This document shows positions 59,994-64,000 of a DNA stretch of 64,000 bases, one piece after another. The DNA is taken from the NCBI GenBank assembly GCA_030544685.1, contig CP086683.1:1178001-1242000 (forward strand), written 5' to 3'. How positions within the stretch are numbered: position 1 is the first letter of the stretch; each line of letters begins with the position of its first letter. The notes beneath the pieces are model-generated. The model ran no database searches, was not told the origin of the DNA, and was given only the letters and a program-made list of their open reading frames with translations. A program made the position numbers and the translations under genes. The stretch comes from Pseudomonas sp. B21_DOA (GTDB taxonomy: Bacteria > Pseudomonadota > Gammaproteobacteria > Pseudomonadales > Pseudomonadaceae).

Positions 59994-60920
59994 GTGAGCG
60001 AGCGTTCCAGCCATTGGCAATTGCAGACCATCGTCAGCCAGCTGCGCAGTGCGCGGGATCAGTGGCGTGCGCAGAACGGCCGGGCATCCGGCGAGCAGGG
60101 TGGGCGCGAATTGCCATCGCGAGCGGCAATGGCGGAAATCCTTGAAGCGCTGTGTGGCGCGCTGTTCCCTATGCGTCTGGGACCTGTGGATCTGCGTGAA
60201 GAAAGTGAAGATTTCTACGTCGGCCATACGCTTGATGTTGCGTTGAATGCGTTGCTGGCGCAGACGCGCCTGGAGCTGCGTTACGTTGCCCGCCACAGCG
60301 CGCAGGACGACAGTGAAGTCGAGGCGCGGGCCATCCAGATCGTGCAGGATTTCGCTCTCGCGTTGCCGGGTCTGCGCACGCTGCTCGACACCGATGTGCT
60401 GGCGGCGTATCACGGCGACCCGGCGGCACGCAGCGTTGATGAAGTGCTGCTGTGCTATCCGGGCATTCTCGCGGTGATTCACCATCGCCTGGCGCACCAT
60501 TTATACCGTGCCGGGCTGCCGCTGCTGGCGCGGATCAGCGCGGAGATCGCGCATTCGGCGACGGGCATCGATATCCACCCGGGCGCGCAGATCGGTCGCA
60601 GTTTCTTTATCGATCACGGCACCGGTGTAGTGATTGGCGAAACCGCGATCATTGGTGAGCGGGTACGGATTTATCAGGCGGTGACCCTGGGGGCCAAGCG
60701 CTTCCCGGCGGATGAAGACGGCCAGTTGCAGAAGGGCCATCCGCGTCATCCGATCGTTGAGGATGACGTAGTGATTTACGCCGGGGCGACGATTCTCGGA
60801 CGGATCACCATCGGCAAGGGTTCGACCATTGGCGGCAACGTGTGGCTGACGCGCAGCGTGCCGGCGGGGGCGAATCTGACGCAGGCGAATCTGCAGCATG
60901 ATGATGGGACGCAGAAGTAG
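59994..60920 (+). CDS. epsC: Serine O-acetyltransferase (EpsC type)
   Basis: A 308-residue enzyme making O-acetylserine, the carbon acceptor for cysteine synthesis. It has the N-terminal helical domain and a left-handed beta helix ([50 protein letters not shown]) with catalytic His and Asp in FIDHGTG. It starts at GTG 59994 behind AAGGAG. It is divergent from dcyD with 190 bases between starts. Confidence 0.93.
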   Translation: MSERSSHWQLQTIVSQLRSARDQWRAQNGRASGEQGGRELPSRAAMAEILEALCGALFPMRLGPVDLREESEDFYVGHTLDVALNALLAQTRLELRYVARHSAQDDSEVEARAIQIVQDFALALPGLRTLLDTDVLAAYHGDPAARSVDEVLLCYPGILAVIHHRLAHHLYRAGLPLLARISAEIAHSATGIDIHPGAQIGRSFFIDHGTGVVIGETAIIGERVRIYQAVTLGAKRFPADEDGQLQKGHPRHPIVEDDVVIYAGATILGRITIGKGSTIGGNVWLTRSVPAGANLTQANLQHDDGTQK

Positions 60921-60949
60921 GTCTTGAATCTGTGTTGTTGTATCGGGCC

Positions 60950-61015
60950 TCTTCGCGAGCAGGCTCGCTCACAATTGGAATGCGTTGCAAATGTGGGAGC
61001 GAGCCTGCTCGCGAA
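60950..61015. repeat. REP pair, family C
   Basis: Two inverted copies, the left one missing part of the CCCACA end (reads CTCACA). After epsC. Confidence 0.85.
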
Positions 61016-61158
61016 AGATTTCCAGGCCGGATCAAGGTAGTGGCCTTAAGCCAATTCATCAGTGAACGAATCTCTCCAAACCCGCGTCATACCCCTCTTT
61101 GGGCGCTGTAGGAAACCTACCGCCCAGCCCTGCGATTAGTCCTTACCACCCCATTCAT

Positions 61159-61188
61159 GTTTAACTTGAACGTTCATTCAAGTTAAAC
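61159..61188. promoter_or_regulatory. BetI-type operator upstream of betT
   Basis: GTTTAACTTGAA and TTCAAGTTAAAC form 12-base perfect arms around CGTTCA. The core TTGAACGTTCATTCAA is the form bound by the choline-responsive repressor BetI. It lies about 92 bases before betT. betI itself is outside the window. Confidence 0.8.
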
Positions 61189-61279
61189 CGGTGGTTCGCT
61201 GCCCGCTCACAACAGGAGGCTTGCCTTTGCTGAGTCCGATCATTTCAGCCACGTTTCAACCCTTCGAGGTGCACGTTTC

Positions 61280-63280
61280 ATGAGTGCATCGTCTACCCCC
61301 GCCAGCGGTCTGGTACGCATGAATCCGCCGGTGTTCTACTTCGCCGCGACGGTCATTCTGCTGTTTGGTCTGGTCGTCATCGCCATCCCCGAGCAGGCCG
61401 GCGCCTGGTTGCTGGAAGCGCAAAACTGGGCGGCCAATACGGTCGGCTGGTATTACATGCTCGCGATGACCCTGTATCTGGTCTTCGTGGTGGTCACCGC
61501 CTTATCCGGCTACGGCAAGATAAAACTCGGTGCCGACCACGACGAGCCCGAATTCAGTTACCTGTCCTGGGCCGGCATGCTGTTCGCCGCCGGGATCAGC
61601 ATCACGCTGTTCTTCTTCTGTGTCTCCGAACCGCTGACGCACATGCTGCAGCCGCCACAAGGCGAGGCAGGTACTGCCGATGCGGCACGCCAGGCGATGC
61701 AAATTCTGTTTCTGCACTGGGGCCTGCATGGCTGGGGCGTGTTCGCCTTTGTGGGCATGGCGCTGGCCTATTTCGCTTATCGGCACAATCTGCCGCTGGC
61801 CCTGCGTTCGGCGTTGTATCCGCTGATCGGCAAACGCATCAACGGCCCGATCGGCTACGCAGTCGACGGCTTCGGCATCATCGCTACGGTGTTCGGCCTC
61901 GGTGCGGACATGGGCTTCGGTGTGCTGCACCTCAACTCGGGCCTGGATTATCTGTTCGGCATCGCCCATACCCAGTGGATTCAGGTCGGCCTGATCACGC
62001 TGATGATGGGCGCGGCGATCATCGTTGCGGTGTCCGGTGTCGATAAAGGCGTGCGGGTGATGTCCGACATCAACATGCTGCTGGCCTGCGGGCTGCTGCT
62101 GTTCGTGTTGTTTGCCGGGCCGACGCAGCACCTGCTCAACACCCTGATCCAGAACGTCGGCGACTACCTCGGCGCGTTGCCGATGAAGAGCTTCGATCTT
62201 TACGCCTACGATAAACCGAGCGACTGGCTCGGTGGCTGGACCGTGTTCTACTGGGCCTGGTGGATCGCTTGGTCGCCGTTCGTGGGCCTGTTCATCGCGC
62301 GGATTTCCCGTGGCCGCACCATCCGTGAATTCGTCTTCGGCGTGCTGTTGATTCCGCTCGGTTTCACCCTGGCGTGGATGTCGATCTTCGGCAATAGCGC
62401 CTTGGATCAAGTGCTCAACCACGGCATGAGCGCGCTGGGTATGTCGGCCATCGATAATCCGTCGATGAGCATTTATCTGCTGCTGGAAACCTATCCGTGG
62501 AGCAAGACCGTCATTGCCGTGACGGTGTTCATCAGCTTCGTGTTCTTCGTGACGTCTGCGGATTCCGGCACCGTGGTGCTCTCGACCCTGTCGGCCAAGG
62601 GCGGCAACCCGGATGAAGACGGGCCGAAATGGCTGCGGGTGTTCTGGGGCGCAATGACCGCGCTTATCACCAGTGCGCTGCTGTTCTCCGGCAGCATTGA
62701 TGCGCTGAAGTCGGCGGTGGTGCTGACGTCGTTGCCGTTCTCGTTGATTCTGCTGCTGATGATGTGGGGCCTGCACAAGGCGTTCTATCTGGAATCGCAG
62801 AAGCAGATCGCGCAGCTGCATTCGCTGGCGCCGGTCTCCGGTTCGCGGCGTGGCACCGGCGGCTGGCGCCAGCGCCTGAGTCAGGCCGTGCACTTCCCGT
62901 CCCGCGACGAGGTGTACCGCTTCATGGAAAGCACGGTGCGTCCGGCGATCGAGGAAGTGACCGCCGTGTTCGTCGAAAAAGGCCTGCACGTGGTCACTCA
63001 GCCGGATCCGGCGCATGACAACGTCAGCCTGGAAATCGGCCACGGCGAGCAGCATCCGTTCATCTATCAGGTACAGATGCGCGGCTACTTCACGCCATCG
63101 TTCGCGCGCGGCGGCATGGGTTCCAAGCAACTCAACAATCGTCGCTACTACCGCGCCGAAGTGCACTTGAGCGAGGGCAGTCAGGACTACGATCTGGTCG
63201 GCTACACCAAAGAGCAGATCATCAACGACATCCTCGACCAGTACGAACGGCACATGCAGTTCCTGCATCTGGTGCGTTGA
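61280..63280 (+). CDS. betT: BCCT-family choline transporter BetT
   Basis: A 666-residue betaine/choline/carnitine transporter with 12 membrane spans. The substrate-binding Trp-rich segment is WTVFYWAWWIAWSPFVGLFI. A long cytoplasmic C-terminal domain (about 510-666) is typical of BetT and tunes transport by osmolarity. It imports choline for glycine betaine synthesis or catabolism. The start at 61280 follows GAGGTG; the preceding region has a BetI-type operator, supporting choline as substrate. Confidence 0.92.
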   Translation: MSASSTPASGLVRMNPPVFYFAATVILLFGLVVIAIPEQAGAWLLEAQNWAANTVGWYYMLAMTLYLVFVVVTALSGYGKIKLGADHDEPEFSYLSWAGMLFAAGISITLFFFCVSEPLTHMLQPPQGEAGTADAARQAMQILFLHWGLHGWGVFAFVGMALAYFAYRHNLPLALRSALYPLIGKRINGPIGYAVDGFGIIATVFGLGADMGFGVLHLNSGLDYLFGIAHTQWIQVGLITLMMGAAIIVAVSGVDKGVRVMSDINMLLACGLLLFVLFAGPTQHLLNTLIQNVGDYLGALPMKSFDLYAYDKPSDWLGGWTVFYWAWWIAWSPFVGLFIARISRGRTIREFVFGVLLIPLGFTLAWMSIFGNSALDQVLNHGMSALGMSAIDNPSMSIYLLLETYPWSKTVIAVTVFISFVFFVTSADSGTVVLSTLSAKGGNPDEDGPKWLRVFWGAMTALITSALLFSGSIDALKSAVVLTSLPFSLILLLMMWGLHKAFYLESQKQIAQLHSLAPVSGSRRGTGGWRQRLSQAVHFPSRDEVYRFMESTVRPAIEEVTAVFVEKGLHVVTQPDPAHDNVSLEIGHGEQHPFIYQVQMRGYFTPSFARGGMGSKQLNNRRYYRAEVHLSEGSQDYDLVGYTKEQIINDILDQYERHMQFLHLVR

Positions 63281-63287
63281 TCCAACG

Positions 63288-63325
63288 GCTGAGCGCCGAG
63301 ACGTTTTTACGCCTCGGCGCTCAGC
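63288..63325. terminator. Hairpin between betT and the small membrane protein gene
   Basis: GCTGAGCGCCGAG (63288-63300) pairs with CTCGGCGCTCAGC (63313-63325), loop of 12 bases containing TTTTT. It includes the last codons of the minus-strand gene, so the two convergent genes share it. Confidence 0.6.
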
Positions 63326-63567
63326 ACCATGAACAACACCATTGCCGCCATCGGCACGCCGAATACCGCACTGCCAATCGCTATTTCCGACCCTACGGAC
63401 TGGCCGGCATGCACCACCCCCACCGTGCCATTAATCACCGTCAACGCCAGCCACAGGGCGGCGAAGCCGAAGGCCATGGTCTGGCGGCTGAAGCCGATGC
63501 GCTCGCCGATGTAGAGCATCAGGGCGAGCAGGATCAGGCCGAAGAAGATGATGATGGCGGTGTGCAT
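63307..63567 (-). CDS. Small membrane protein of unknown function
   Basis: An 86-residue protein with three predicted membrane spans (about 3-20, 28-48 and 62-82) and little soluble sequence. Segments GERIGFSRQTMAFGFAALWL and NGTVGVVHAGQS. Its 3' end lies in the hairpin shared with betT. I do not recognise the family. Confidence 0.7.
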   Translation of the reverse strand: MHTAIIIFFGLILLALMLYIGERIGFSRQTMAFGFAALWLALTVINGTVGVVHAGQSVGSEIAIGSAVFGVPMAAMVLFMVLSAEA

Positions 63568-63600
63568 GAGTGTGCCTGCGGGTTATGCGGTGTTTGATCG

Positions 63601-63700
63601 GGCCCTTCGCGGGCAAGCCCGCTCCCACAGGTTTTTGGTTGAATACAAAATTTCTGAAACACGCAAATCCCTGTGGGAGCGGGCTTGCCCGCGAAGGGCC
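63601..63700. repeat. REP pair, family F, with perfect 30-base arms
   Basis: GGCCCTTCGCGGGCAAGCCC plus GCTCCCACAG at 63601-63630 is the exact reverse complement of 63671-63700. The spacer is 40 bases. It is a variant of family C with GGGCAAGCCC replacing GAGCAGGCTC. Confidence 0.92.
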
Positions 63701-63748
63701 ACTTCGGTGTCCTTTAGAGCATAGTCAATCCAGCCTCCGTCATATTCA

Positions 63749-64000
63749 TCAGGTGCTTTCGCGTTCTATGACTTGGCACTGCAGCAGGTTCAGCCGCTGC
63801 ACCTCGTCGCTCGGCAACACGCCAAGGCTTTCCAGCACGCGTGTTGCGGCGAGTACACCAATCTCCAGTGCCGGTGGTTTGATCGTGCTCAGACTTGGCA
63901 AAAGCATCTCGGCGAACGGGTAATCGCCGAAGCCAAGAACGGCGCAATCTTCGGGGATTTTCAAACCTGCGCGTTGCCCGGCGAGCAGGCCGCCGGCGGC
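63749..64000 (-). CDS. LacI-family regulator, C-terminal fragment
   Basis: The frame is open to the right edge; 83 residues remain. They match the end of a LacI/GalR effector domain: AAGGLLAGQRAGLKIPEDCA, VLGFGDYPFAEMLLPSLSTI and PPALEIGVLAATRVLESLG. The type resembles the GntR gluconate repressors, but the effector cannot be fixed from this fragment. Confidence 0.82.
   Translation of the reverse strand, partial: AAGGLLAGQRAGLKIPEDCAVLGFGDYPFAEMLLPSLSTIKPPALEIGVLAATRVLESLGVLPSDEVQRLNLLQCQVIEREST

Noticed and set aside
59804..60031. N-terminal extension of D-cysteine desulfhydrase.
   Set aside because: It would cover the divergent promoter and the epsC start. The family begins at the MIKQQLQRF start, with Lys51 in the right place.
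61502..63268. 588-residue minus-strand frame opposite betT.
   Set aside because: Same reason: repeated Gln/His/Arg composition, no start signal, and betT is unmistakable.

Overview
The window is high-GC DNA from a Pseudomonas of the P. fluorescens group. The evidence is the oscA-sbp-cysTWA block, the ats/sft sulfate-ester genes known from P. putida S-313, SfnB-type and DszA/NtaA-type desulfurization enzymes, and many REP palindromes of the kinds typical of that group. There are no rRNA or tRNA genes, no insertion sequences, no CRISPR array and no prophage. Both edges cut genes: a GGDEF/EAL protein on the left and a LacI-type regulator on the right.

Layout. 1-1853: c-di-GMP enzyme. 2151-6352: oscA and the sulfate importer sbp-cysT-cysW-cysA. 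6435-7720: Mpo1-like membrane protein divergent from a Crp/Fnr regulator. 7880-10982: two exported small proteins (transthyretin-like and HbpS/GlcG-like) divergent from a two-component system. 11095-12558: hipBA-type toxin-antitoxin locus. 12562-14740: AraC regulator divergent from a desaturase. 14846-31491: sulfate-ester block (arylsulfatase atsA, importer atsRBC, dioxygenase atsK, a second sulfatase, two LysR regulators, TonB receptor sftP, arylsulfotransferase, tonB-exbB-exbD). 31778-33341: serine hydrolase and an atypical AAA+ sigma-54-type protein. 33509-37849: a MetQ-like binding protein and a polar amino-acid ABC importer. 37897-47832: AAA ATPase, a two-adaptor RND pump (triABC-like), a glycosidase-like exported protein, a methyltransferase and a DUF6124-like protein. 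48245-54754: metNIQ, an NtaA-type flavin monooxygenase and two tandem SfnB-family enzymes. 55016-55780: an unknown two-repeat protein. 56238-60920: cystine importer tcyJLN, D-cysteine desulfhydrase and serine acetyltransferase. 61280 to the end: choline transporter betT with a BetI-like operator, a small membrane protein and the LacI fragment.

How it fits together. Roughly half of the genes serve sulfur acquisition. They cover inorganic sulfate import, uptake of sulfate esters across the outer membrane (sftP with its own TonB/ExbBD) and the inner membrane (atsRBC), hydrolytic, oxidative and transfer chemistry on sulfate esters, flavin-dependent release of sulfur from organosulfur compounds, cystine and methionine-type import, and cysteine synthesis and breakdown. 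A short TATTCC-containing element recurs upstream of several of these transcription units and may mark sulfur-starvation promoters.

Quality warning. At least 14 genes carry a single-base disruption, nearly always one base missing from a short homopolymer, and restoring it gives a full-length conserved protein. The pattern points to assembly indels rather than real gene decay. I therefore give full-length coordinates for these genes and mark the break.
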